Positions 49,131-60,489 of a stretch of DNA of 64,000 nt are shown here, in pieces. Source of the DNA: Branchiostoma floridae (lineage: Eukaryota > Chordata > Leptocardii > Amphioxiformes > Branchiostomatidae); contig NC_049993.1 of NCBI RefSeq assembly GCF_000003815.2, positions 3,096,370 to 3,160,369 on the forward strand, read 5' to 3'. Both the position numbers and the translations under genes were made by a program. Position 1 is the first letter of the stretch; every line of letters begins with the position of its first letter. The notes beneath the pieces were generated by a model. That model worked only from the letters and a program-made list of their open reading frames with translations. It had not been told where the DNA came from and made no database searches.

Positions 49131-49251
49131 AACTGGTACGATAACTGTTTAAGCTTTATCCAACACAAAGAAAAACGCTCATCCTGACTTTTTGGTCAGT
49201 CTCGTCAACCTTTGGTCAGGTGTCTGATTCACTGCGCTGACTTTCTGAAGT

Positions 49252-49470
49252 GTGTATGATGTCAAGAGTGAATCAAAAGTGGCAAGAACTTGGAATCTTC
49301 TAATGTTACAGTTCACCACGCTGCCTGTTTCTGAAAGTTCAAAGCACCGAATCAACTTTTTTACAGTCCTGCTAGTGGCCGAGAAAATGAAGGCCGGAGT
49401 CTATAACTTCTGGTACCACTCAGCCATGCACAGTACAGAACAACTCAGAGACAATCTTGTCAGTCTGTAA
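49252..49470 (+). pseudogene. Second tandem copy of the unknown gene's last exon
   Basis: The frame reads FTVLLVAEKMKAGVYNFWYH and ends NLVSL-TAA, differing from the first copy by a few substitutions. The upstream half is diverged. It lies about 345 bases after copy one and shares its 3' flank (GATGTCAAGAGTGAATCAAA). It may be an alternative last exon or a dead duplicate. Confidence 0.55.
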
Positions 49471-49599
49471 AGCTGGCATTATAAATGTTTTACTTTTTTT
49501 TTATCAAACACAAAGACAAATGCTCACAGTCACTATAAATTTTCGATCAATCTCGCCCAACCTTTCTAAGATTTCTGAATCACTGCGCTGACTTTCCAG

Positions 49600-49823
49600 G
49601 AGTGTTTAATGATGTCAAGAGTGAATCAAAGGTGGCAGGAAGACGGAATCTACCACTATCATGGTTCATCACACTGCCTATTTCCGAAAAGTCAAAGCAC
49701 TGAAGGGACTTCTGTACAATCCTGGCAGTGGCAAAGAAAATGAAGACCGGAGTCTTCAACTTTTGGTACAATTCAGCCATGCACAGTTCAAAACAACTCT
49801 CAGACACTCTTGTCAGTTTGTAA
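49600..49823 (+). pseudogene. Third tandem copy of the unknown gene's last exon
   Basis: The frame reads FCTILAVAKKMKTGVFNFWY and ends TLVSL-TAA at 49821-49823. The coding stretch is still open and in the same frame as the other two copies, although the flanks are diverged. The spacing is about 350 bases. Confidence 0.55.
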
Positions 49824-50039
49824 AGTCAGCATCATAATTGTAAAGTGTCCAAATGTACATAATAAAGTGCAAATTATGCACATTATGACTTATTTGCATA
49901 TCTTATGTGGAAATTCTCTATATACAGTAATTTTTTTATGAAATGACTCAAATACATCGAATGTAGTTAGTGGCAGATGAAAGATTAACAAATACCAATT
50001 TTTATATTCACACTCAAACAAAACCCATTCATACAGAAA

Positions 50040-51650
50040 CATGACCTGTCCTTGGTGCTGAACACCATCCATATACAGATAAACATACCTGTATCTGGTA
50101 CTGAACACCATCCACACACAAACATAACCTGTCCTTGGTGCTGAATATTATCCACACACAAAAATGACCCGTGCTTGGCACTGAACAATGTACACACACA
50201 AACATGACCTGTCCGTGGTACTGAACACTATCCATACACATACATTACCTGTCCCTGGTACTGAACACTATCCACACACAGACATGAGCTGTCCCTGGTG
50301 CTTAACACTATCCACACACAAAAATGACCTGTCCTTGGTACTGAACACTATCCATACACAAACATGACCTGTCCTTGGTACTGAACACTATCCATACACA
50401 AACATGACCTGTCCCTGGTACTGAACATTATCCACACATAAACACTACCTTTCCCTGGTACTGAACACTATCCACACACAAAAATTACCTGTCCTTGGTA
50501 ATGAGCACTATCCATACACAAACATGACCTGTCCCTGGTACTAAACACTATCCACACACAGACATGAGCTGTCCCTGGTGCTTAACACTATCCACACACA
50601 AAAATGACCTGTCCTTGGTACTGGACACTATCCATAGACAAACATGACCTGTCCCTGGTACTGAACACTATCCATACACAAACATGACCTGGCCCTGGTG
50701 CTGAACACTATCCACACACAAACATGACTTGTCCTTGGTACTGAACACTATCCACACACAGACATGAGCTGTCCCTGGTGCCTTACACTATCCACACAGA
50801 AACATGATCTGTCCTTGGTACTGAACACTATCCATACACAAACATGACCTGTCTCTGGTACTAAACACTATCCACACACAGACATGAACTGGCCTTGGTA
50901 CTGAACACTATCCATACACAAACATGACCTGTCACTGGTACTGAATACTATCCATACACAAAAAGGACCTGTCCCTGGTGCTGAACACTATCCACACACA
51001 GACATGAGCTGTCCCTGGTGCTTAACACTATCCATACACAGACATGACCTGTCCCTGGTGCTGAACAATATCCACACACAGACATGAACTGTCCTTGGCA
51101 CTGAACACTATCCATACACAAACATGACCTGTCCCTGGTACTGAACACTATCCATACACAGACATGACCTGTCCTTGGTGCTTAACACTATCCACACACA
51201 AACATGACCTGTCCCTGGTACTGAACACTATCCACACACAAACATTACCTGTCCCTGGTACTGAACACTATCCATACACAAATATGACCTGTCCTTGGTG
51301 TTGAACACTATCCACACACAAACATTACCTGTCCCTGGTACTGAACATTATCCACACACAAACATTACCTGTCCCTGGTACTGAACATTATCCACACACA
51401 AACATTACCTGTCCCTGGTACTGAACACTATCCATACACAAACATTACCTGTCGCTGGTACTGAACACTATCCACACGCAGACATGAGCTGTCCCTGGTG
51501 CTTAACACTATCCATACACAAACATGACCTACCCTTGGTACTGAACAACATCCACATACAAATATAACCTGTCCTTGGTGCTGAACACCATCCACACAAC
51601 CATGACCTGTCCTTAGTACTGAACACTATCCACACATAATCATGACATGA
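50040..51650. repeat. 40-base minisatellite, about 40 copies
   Basis: The consensus unit starts CTGAACACTATCCACACACA and continues AACATGACCTGTCCCTGGTA. The units keep their length and differ by point changes (CCCTGG/CCTTGG, ACACACA/ATACACA), so homogenisation is incomplete. It lies just downstream of the triplicated terminal exon. Confidence 0.95.
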
Positions 51651-51654
51651 TTAA

Positions 51655-53360
51655 ATTCTTATCGTCGTTCAGAATCAGTTAAACAATGAAGCAGTTATGT
51701 GAGTCAGGAATGAACATTTCTGCTTTTTTTTCTAATGCACGTGACGTAGGTTTATTGTTGGTACTGATCTAGTGGCCCGTTGCTATTAACGGGTCCATCT
51801 CCTTCCTAAGGGTTGCACCATAAATAACCATTTAAACACGAACTGTGTTGTAACAATTGTCTTTATTCTTAAGTTATAAAGCAGGAAGGGCTTGAAAAAA
51901 TGCTCCCATCAAATTATTACAATTTCTGCAACGTCTGTTTTCTAAGTTTTGCGCAATGGCTGACTATGATGCATATCTTTTGCTTTTTCCAAGACCAGTG
52001 TTGCTCTTTTACAACTGTTCAATGCCCGTCGTATTGTAATTGTTCACATGGAAAAGCAGTTTAGGATACAAGGTAAAATAATTTTATCTTGTCAAAGAGT
52101 ACAAGGTGTGAAAGAAAAAAAAAAGACAACTATACCATACTTTGCGTTAAAACATTTGCCAAACCTTCCTTGCCGCTTACATTTCGTAATTCAGGCAATA
52201 CACCTTAGCTCTGAACGGTCCCATAGCCAGGACGGGTGGTAGCGGCTGGTTGGGGATTTCTATGTGACACCTGTTTCTTTTCACAATGCCATTAGTCGGA
52301 TATTTTCACCCATTGATATAACTACTCTAGCGTTGTATGAATAGGAATGTACGTCAGTGTTACTGTTATGCTTTGTAACTCCTTCTGAATACCGTCGTCT
52401 CCGAGCTGTCATTTTCTCAAGCTACGAATGATGTCCTTCTGAATTTGCCGTTAAGCGTTACCAAGACACCCCCATGCAGACCCCCATTTATTTTTCGTTT
52501 ACTCATGTATTACCCTATGTCAAAGTTCAAAGTTCGGGGCATATGATCAATGTTGATACAACACCTGGCTGATATGTTTGCATTCCACTGATGCTACTCT
52601 ATATCAACGGGCAACGTTGTTTGCTCAGTGCATTTGTTCACATGGACCGCTTCTGGGCACTGAACTACGCTAAATGCACGCAGCGGCATCTCTACTCTTT
52701 AATTCAGAAACATAAAGCTAAGGCAGCTCGACTAACTCACTTAATAGGTGAAACATGGGTTACGAAGGCACCCCCCCCCCTACCACATTATGCCAGAATG
52801 ATTGGCCACTCAAACACGGGAAAGACGATGCCTTTAAGATATAACATCAAGACAAACAGAACAAAACATTTCTTGCTGTTAATAATTTTATTGCTTCTAT
52901 GCTGAATTGGTTAGTACATGTTTTTATTGTTTTCCAAAACAGTTCAAGATGCATGTACAATCAAAAACTAATCAGAATACACACACTGGATAATTTGGAT
53001 ATGCCTACTAAATGATCTACTAACATTGTATTTCAGATGACTTATTATTTAGATCCATTCTTGTGTGTTTTAGCAATTAATATATATTCACTTATTTACA
53101 TCACACCAATGGAAATCTACAATCATGTTCAAAGACAAAAAGCGAAACGTTACATTGTTGTTACAAAGTACTTGCATCCAAGGTTTAGTATTAAAAATAT
53201 CATGCCCCAACTCAAGTATAGAGAATATCCACACAAAAAAATAAAAGAATCGAAACATATCTTTCAACAAACAGTTATTGATAAGCCTCATTATCCTGCA
53301 CCAAACAACACAGAAAAATTGTGACACCAAAGCCATGTTTTGTTGTTGAGGTTCAAAGTG
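51655..53360. other. Intergenic region, 3' flank of the TNFR-caspase gene
   Basis: No recognisable gene. The right part (52.9-53.36 kb) should contain the 3' UTR of the caspase exon. Forward frames here are short and compositional. Confidence 0.55.
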
Positions 53361-53365
53361 CTGAA

Positions 53366-56300
53366 TCAGTTTGTGCTGAAGAAGACCTTTTTGCGTAAAG
53401 TGCTGTGGTATGAGGAAATCCACCCAAAAGTGTCGTCATTGATATCATTCATTTTGTCGCATACCATGGCCATGATGGCGGACAGATCGTGAGTTGGGCC
53501 GAAATCTTTCAGCAGTTTTGCCAAATGGAACACATAAGGAGCCCCGTCCTGGCCTCGCTTAGAAATATGGCCCGGGACTGTAGACAGACCCAGGAAGAAA
53601 TCGGCTTCGTTGCAGATGAAATTCAAAGGGACATCGTCACCAGGTGTTGCATCAAGGTCACCTTCAGTACTTTCTTTTCCTTGAATTTTCTCTCCCTGAC
53701 AAGCCTGAATGAAGAACAGCTTTGGTTTGCCTTTGAGAGAGGGACATTTGTTAGCATGGAATGGTTTCATGATCTCACAGATGTCTATGCCTACGTCATC
53801 GGATGAGAAGACCTTTCCTGTGGTGCCATGCGACATGATGCAGCAGGCGAAGCAGTCGTAGTTGGAGTGGTCGGCATTTCCCTGGTCCTTCATAGTAGCT
53901 ACCATCTTGGAGTGGTCAAGGTCGATGAAGGTCATGACAGTGAAGCCAAGGCTTTCGAAGGCTTCTTGAAGGCGACCTGTATGAAATATATTCATTTTGA
54001 AATGGAAGTTTTTTTTTTCTTTGTATAATTTATTATTATGTCCTTTATCGTATATTTATATTTCAGCCATACCATAGGTATGGTGAAATATATTGTATTC
54101 GTAATGTTTCTTCTTTCTTTCTCCTGTCAAATCTTCAGAACACGGTATCTCCGTTGTTCCTCAACCGAATGACTTGAAATTTGGCACAAGGGTAGAGTGG
54201 GCCAATACCCTCGGGCGTTTTTTTCATTTTTTCCATATCTGTCTCTTAAATGATTTTATTAAGGTTTTTTGGTCATCTTAAGACCAAAACTGTATATTTG
54301 GGCCCCCTGTACCCTGGTATTATAACCGAATGAGCTGAAATTTGGCACAGATGTGCCTTGATAAGTCCCCCATATAGATTCAATATCAGTTTTGGTGTAC
54401 AGTACAACAAAATGTTTATTTTTGCGATTTTTTGACCAATTTTTGACCAAAAAAGGACACTTTTGGCCCCTGTACCCTGGTATTACAACCAAATGAGCTG
54501 AAATTTGACAGAGATGTGCCTTGATAATGCCCCCATATAAATTTAAGAACACTTTTGGTGTACAGTACAACAAAATGCTTATTTTTGCGATTTTTTGACC
54601 AATTTTTGACCAAAAAAGGACACTTTTGGCTCCTGTACCTTGGTATTGCAACCGAATGAGCTGAAATTTGACACATATGTGCCTTGATAATCCCTTCATA
54701 TAAATTCAATAACACTTTTGGTGTACAGTGCAACAAAATGCTTATTTTTGCGATTTTTGGCCAATTTTTGACCCAAAAAGGACACTTTTGGCTCCTGTAC
54801 CCTGGTATTACAATTAAATGACCTGAAATTTGGTATAGATAGGCATTAGATACTTGGTAACAAGATTCAAGTAAAATGTTTGACATAAACAACTTTAAAA
54901 TGATTAATTTTGGCACTTTTCTGAGGGGAAATTTGTTTTCTTTTGGCCTCCTGACGTGACCTTCCGTGACCCCGCACAGAGCCACACCTGTGCGCGTCAG
55001 CCGGAGAGTTAATTGAATCAAAGACCTAGCCAATCAGCGAAGAGGAGGCCAAAGGCTAATTAATATTCATAAGCGGGGCCTCATGATCCCGTATATAGCA
55101 GTGTTCCCGCCAGGGGGAGCAAAGCCCGCCTAAGGCTCTCGCATTTTAGACTATTCAGAAGGCTTTATATTGTATCAGTTCTTAGGGGCATATCTATGAT
55201 AATCGCAGCAGTCACTTAACTTCTCTTCAGGAGTTTAGCGTAACACTGTTTCAGGTCAAACCGTCAAAGGCAACTAAAAACAAACTTTAACGTTACTGAG
55301 TTCAACAGTACTTATAACTTGTTATCCGAAGTTGAAACGCTAGCGATGGTATTTTCGCTGCGCTGTTAGCTCCGTGCGACTGTTGTTGACGGTCTTATAA
55401 CGGTATATTTTGCACCCCTGTACCCTGGTATGAGTAACATTTGGTATAGATAGGCATAATATAGTTGGTAAAATGATCCAAGTAAAATTTTTGGCATAAA
55501 GTACTGTAAAAGGCTTAATTACAGCACTTTTTTTAGGGGAAATTGGTTTTCTTTCGTTCTCCATGCCGTGACCTTTCGGACGTTCACCCCACAGAGCCGA
55601 CATCTGCACCTGCGTCTAGCCGGCAGGAAGAGTTAATTCAATTAATGGTTCAGCCAATCAGCGAAGAGGAAAGCGAAGGCTAATTAATATTCATAAGCGG
55701 GACCACACAATACGTTAACTTGAAGACTCAGGCCGTCAGACTTCTCGCCAGGATTTTTTCAAAGCGTCGGATAGGGGTCCGGGGGCCGCCGAATGTCCCT
55801 GGCGGGGTCCAGGGGCAGGGCCACTGTGGGGGGGGACCCAGGTGGGCGAAGCCCCCCCGGAAGCTCTTGCATTTTAGGCTATTGAGAAGGCTTCTTTTAT
55901 CAGTTTTTTTAGGGCCATATCTACGATAATCGTAGCAGTCATTTACTTCTCTTCAGCAGTTTGACTTTAAAATATTTCGGGTCAAAGCTTCAAAGACAAC
56001 TAAAACCTCATAAACAACAAACTTTACTTAGCTCAACAGTATACAAAAATATTGTACGGGTTGCCATCCTTAGTTGAAGCGCTTATTTATAGCGCTAGTA
56101 TCTTCGCTGCGCCGTTAGCCGCCGTGCGACTTTTGTTGACGGTCTGATATCCCTACGTCGCCGCCTCGCTGATATTCCCACGGACATGTTTCAAAAAAAA
56201 TACCCAGCAAAAAACGCTGTTCTGCGTCAAATTCTATTCTATAAAATTCAGTGTTACAGTCTAAATATTTTGTAGAAGCACCGCTGTAGGAAAGAAGGTC

Positions 56301-59300
56301 CAAGCAATGTAAAACATCACGTAGCATGAAGTTCGCTGTCAACTGGCACACAGCACATGACTGTTTGAAACTCTAAGTCTAATCAACAGCCGTGTTTGAT
56401 TGATAGCCGGCGGTCCTATGATGAAGTCGGCGAAAGGTGCGTTAGTTAGAAAATCTGCGTTTAGTTTTGATACGTAATTATAAGTTAGACAGTGGCGAGA
56501 ATGATTATTTTCTCATCAATATTTCTCTTCAGAATTATTTGAACTTAATTGTACATCTAAACAATTGGCTTACCTGTGCAATGTTTATATGATTAATGAT
56601 CAGTGTACTGAAATCATGTGTAACGTATGGCTCCTAGTCAATAGATCAGCATTTTCTCTATAGTGACCACCTGTCTATAGTGGCCACATTTCCTAGTGCT
56701 GTTGTTGTTTGGCATAAACTTTGAACATTTAAATTGTAAGTAACTTTAAACTGCCAGAGTTTCAGCCCAATAAAACACTCTCAGCGCCAGGGTATGAACA
56801 GACTGACCAGACAGACGAAAATAAATCCTCGAACAAGGTTCAATCGTATCTTCCGGGTCTGGCAGGAAGTTGTTAAACTAAAATAAGAATAGGCTCGATG
56901 GTTGATTGCATACAAAGTAAAACAGTTTAACAGTTTTACAGCTTGAAGAAAACAAACGCTCCTACAGTACCTGCACCTGCTTGATAATTATTAAATCGTA
57001 TGCCCTACTTGAATAAAAAAAGTTCATTGCAATAATAAATGTACCCACATCACAAGGAGCTTATACTTTTTTAAACTTACACCTAGTTATCGTACTGAAA
57101 ATTGTTAATGACATTACATGAAGTCATTCAACAATTTTCAGTCATGATGAAAATTTTCTGAATGGAAGGTGTGATTATTGTCATTTTCTGAAAAATAGAA
57201 GCAAGCTCTGTTTTTACCTGGAGTCAATTCACAATACCAGTCCACTTTGGGGGATAATGTACTGTTAAGAGGATGTTCCATTTTTGCGCAGGGGTGATTT
57301 GGAACAGTCCAATGTTGCGTGGGAAGGGGTATGGNNNNNNNNNNNNNNNNNNNNNNNNNNNNNNNNNNNNNNNNNNNNNNNNNNNNNNNNNNNNNNNNNN
57401 NNNNNNNNNNNNNNNNNNNNNNNNNNNNNNNNNNNNNNNNNNNNNNNNNNNNNNNNNNNNNNNNNNNNNNNNNNNNNNNNNNNNNNNNNNNNNNNNNNNN
57501 NNNNNNNNNNNNNNNNNNNNNNNNNNNNNNNNNNNNNNNNNNNNNNNNNNNNNNNNNNNNNNNNNNNNNNNNNNNNNNNNNNNNNNNNNNNNNNNNNNNN
57601 NNNNNNNNNNNNNNNNNNNNNNNNNNNNNNNNNNNNNNNNNNNNNNNNNNNNNNNNNNNNNNNNNNNNNNNNNNNNNNNNNNNNNNNNNNNNNNNNNNNN
57701 NNNNNNNNNNNNNNNNNNNNNNNNNNNNNNNNNNNNNNNNNNNNNNNNNNNNNNNNNNNNNNNNNNNNNNNNNNNNNNNNNNNNNNNNNNNNNNNNNNNN
57801 NNNNNNNNNNNTGATTTGGACAGTCCATGTTGCGTGGGAAGGGGTATGGCTGAAATATGCTGTATTTGCTCTTAAGCAAATGTCGGCCTTTCTAGTTACG
57901 TATACCTCCTTAAGTAAAATTATGTACAACTCCTTGTAAGCGAAAGACGATGCCATACTTTGCTGAATTAACATACTGTTAGAATAAGTATGTATATCGT
58001 CAACTAGATTTTTTATACTAAAATTCAAAAATCAAATTAGTTCTATAAAATTGCTATATATTTAGATTTACTTGTAGTTCAACTTCATTGTATCTACAAG
58101 TTGCAATGCATTGTACCTATTACAATTGTCGCGCAACAATTCTTATATACAACCAGCCAGTCATTCAAGAATATATACCTCTATCTATTTTCTGATTTTA
58201 AACCTTACCTGTATCTCCTTCAGCCCCATCTCGTGTGGCCATATCTTCAAAGTGGATGCTGTTAATTATGACAGCTGTCCCACGTGGTTTATGACTCATC
58301 CTGTATGTATTGTTGGTCTCGGTGGTCAGGGAGACGATCTGGTCTTTCAATCGTGCAACCTCCATCTTGTCAGATCCTGCCTGGTTCTTTAGATGAATGT
58401 TTTCTTCTTTTAGTCGTGCGACCTCCTTTTTTTCAGATACTACCTTTTTCTTTAGATCAATATTGTCTTTTTCTAACATTTCATTCAAGTCGATAGCGAT
58501 TCTTTCAGCATCGGTTTTACGTTGGAGTGTCGCCATCATGCGTTTGTTATAAAGCTGAAATTGTTCTTTGCTTACTGGTATTTCATTCGATTCGTTGTTG
58601 TCATCGATCGCGAGGTCATTGCCATGTTGTTCTTTTCTTAAGTCAATGACATTGGTTGCAGAGATTATGTGGTGTATTTCTTGACCTCGTTTCATTTTAT
58701 ATGAGACTAATACTCTCATTAAAATGAAGAGCACTACTGAAAAAGCCATAACAAAAAGCGCCAGAATGATAGAGAAAACGTGGGATTCCGATGTTTGTTT
58801 AGCCGTGTAATGTTGCCCGACGGTGTTTTTAGAGGTTGAGTCTGTAAAATTGATAAGCAAGGCATATTTACGCATAGCATTTTGATTTCGTAATTGCTTG
58901 TAAAATATTATAATGCTAAGAAATTTAAGGTGCAGCATCTTGGGTTCAAATGATATTATCAATAAGAAGGCATTTACTTCCAGGGAGTATAATGTAAAGA
59001 AATACAATCAGCTGAAGGCTCCTTTTGCTCCCCGTAACCAATTACATTGAGTTTACAGCATTTTGCCAAAAATTACAGCTTCCCAAACAAGACATGGTTT
59101 TATTGGCAAAAAAGTATGGGAAATTGAGCAATTTAAAGTTATACGCAGTGTTGTATCATTTAAAATCTGTTATGACATGAGATTCTATCCAGGAAATTGG
59201 AAGTAATGCATGCATCAATTCCACGGGATCAAGGTCTGGGGCAAAATAACTTGAAACAATTGTAACATTACAAAAGAAAAACATTGCAGGCAAGGGTAAG

Positions 59301-60481
59301 TTGGGGGCATTTCCATAGAGTAGGGTTGGATACAGAACCAATAAATATTACTTGAATCGGTCTTTACCAATAAGATATTACTTGATTAAAGAAATACCAT
59401 TCACATACTTTTTATTGTTGGAGAACAGGGGGCGCACACGTTGTCTCTTTTGTGATGGCCCCTGAAGACAAAGCATTCCCCTCTGGCGGCACAATCTGTG
59501 TGGGTCCTGCACTCAGCCGTGCTGGAGATCTCGTCTGAAAAGGTCCCAGACCTACAAAGCATGCACCTGGTGTCCGTCTGATGAGTACCTGTGTAGTGTG
59601 ATTAGTGTAAATATGACGAGAGTGAGAGGGCACAGAGAAATAGCACATTGAGCATTAGTAAAGCTATTATACCGAGGTTGCCTATGCAAAGTACAAAATG
59701 TTGATATAAACACTGATGTTAAATGTTTTCAATGTTCTACTCACCGACCTAATATTGTAAAAAAAAAAGAAATGTTTCCTAAACCAATTTCAATCTTTCA
59801 AACAATATTTTCTACACATGGCAGGCACATATTTCGCAGTATTTCAAGTTAGAGGGGCAAGTTTTCACTCAAGTTGGCCAATACAATAATACATCCTTTC
59901 AATCAGGACAAGTCTCATTTTAGTGCAATGACCCGGAGTGACCCCCCAAAAAATTAATATGCCCGCCACATCTGAAATGGGCTCCATTGAGGATAATTTG
60001 ATGATGGTAACACAATACAATTAAACACCGTTAAACACCGAATATAAGTTGTACATAGAATAAATAAACATTTTGATCTACGTATAATTTGAAGTTCACC
60101 TTTTTCTATGACACCCTGGCCTCTCGGGCATTTTGTGTGATGTAAGCAAATGGGCGACATTGTTGGTTTGAAGTACCCGTTGTCACATTCACACTGCCGA
60201 TTTTGTACGGCTGTACACAATAGGGTTTCATGCTCATGCCCATTGTTCATTACGTTACACTGGTGGCAGCGGTGACACTCCGACAAGTGGTTGTACTGTT
60301 CCGCGTAGTGTCCCCTAGGACAGGGTAGGCATACTGTGGATGACTGTACCGTACAGGGATTGCTCATATACTCCCCGGGCTTGCACCAGTCACAGTACAC
60401 TTGTTCTCCTGAAGCGGGGTCCTTATAGCGCCACTTTGGCAGTGAGTTTAACGTATTGGCTCCGGATGCAAACAAAATAAT
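53366..60481 (-). CDS. TNFR-like receptor fused to a caspase catalytic domain (single chain; 5' exon not found)
   Basis: Exons: 60481-60100, 59588-59409, 58841-58209, 53976-53366. GT-AG borders and phase 1 agree at each junction (G/GT, A/AC, G/GT), giving 601 visible residues. Numbering from the first visible residue: 1-10 look like the end of a signal peptide (IILFASGANT); 25-128 are cysteine-rich TNFR repeats (YCDWCKPGEYMSNPC, CLPCPRGHYAEQY, CHRCHQC); 129-183 are a further repeat (CMLCRSGTFS, CAARGECFVF); 209-234 are a transmembrane helix; about 275-365 are charged coiled coil; 371-601 are the caspase. Caspase marks: MSHKPRGTAVIINSIHF at the start, catalytic His448 in SHG, Cys491 in QACQG, NEADFFLGLSTVPG, and the end LRKKVFFSTN, closest in style to caspase-8/10. 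Asp-rich DLDATPGDD lies at the expected large/small subunit linker. No DD or DED is present. Exon 1 needs an upstream exon carrying the ATG; I could not identify it. Probable role: plasma-membrane death or immune receptor that carries its own protease. Confidence 0.85.
54296..54810. repeat. Tandem repeat of about 163 bases, three and a fraction copies
   Basis: Each unit begins GTACCCTGGTATTACAACC and contains 'gagctgaaatttgacac', 'gtgccttgataa', 'gtgtacagtacaacaaaatg' and 'gaccaatttttgacc'. It lies in the large intron of the TNFR-caspase gene, upstream of the caspase exon. Open frames across it are due to the repeat. Confidence 0.85.
54810..56140. repeat. Diverged direct duplication of about 600 bases
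   Basis: 54810-55390 and 55420-56140 share the order 'ggtatagataggcat', 'gaccttccgtgacc', 'gccaatcagcgaagagga', 'ggctaattaatattcataag', 'ctcttgcattttaggctatt' and 'cgctgcgctgttagc'. It lies in the large intron of the TNFR-caspase gene. The GC-rich 'gggggccgccgaatgtccctggcg' piece is unique to the second copy. Confidence 0.7.
57335..57811. other. Assembly gap (477 N) inside a repeat
   Basis: The same sequence, TTGCGTGGGAAGGGGTATGG, stands directly left of the gap (57315-57334) and 18 bases inside the right edge (57830-57849). The gap therefore probably hides tandem units. It lies in the large intron of the TNFR-caspase gene. Confidence 1.
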
Positions 60482-60489
60482 CTAGAGAA

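Noticed and set aside
50040-51650. CRISPR-like array
   Set aside because: The units are contiguous 40-base repeats with no unique spacers, in a eukaryotic setting. It is a minisatellite.
53366-53995. The caspase frame as a separate single-exon gene starting at the ATG at 53995
   Set aside because: The first part of the caspase domain would be missing. It is found in the receptor exon at 58209-58841, and the junction phase fits. The ATG at 53995 lies in the intron before a CATACAG acceptor.
54259-55033. Reverse frames of 146 and 205 codons in the intron of the receptor-caspase gene
   Set aside because: They cover the 163-base tandem repeat, and the same peptide recurs with the unit. No known domain.
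57138-58028. Frames of up to 296 codons on both strands
   Set aside because: Most of their length is the N-gap. The rest is repeat sequence without a domain.
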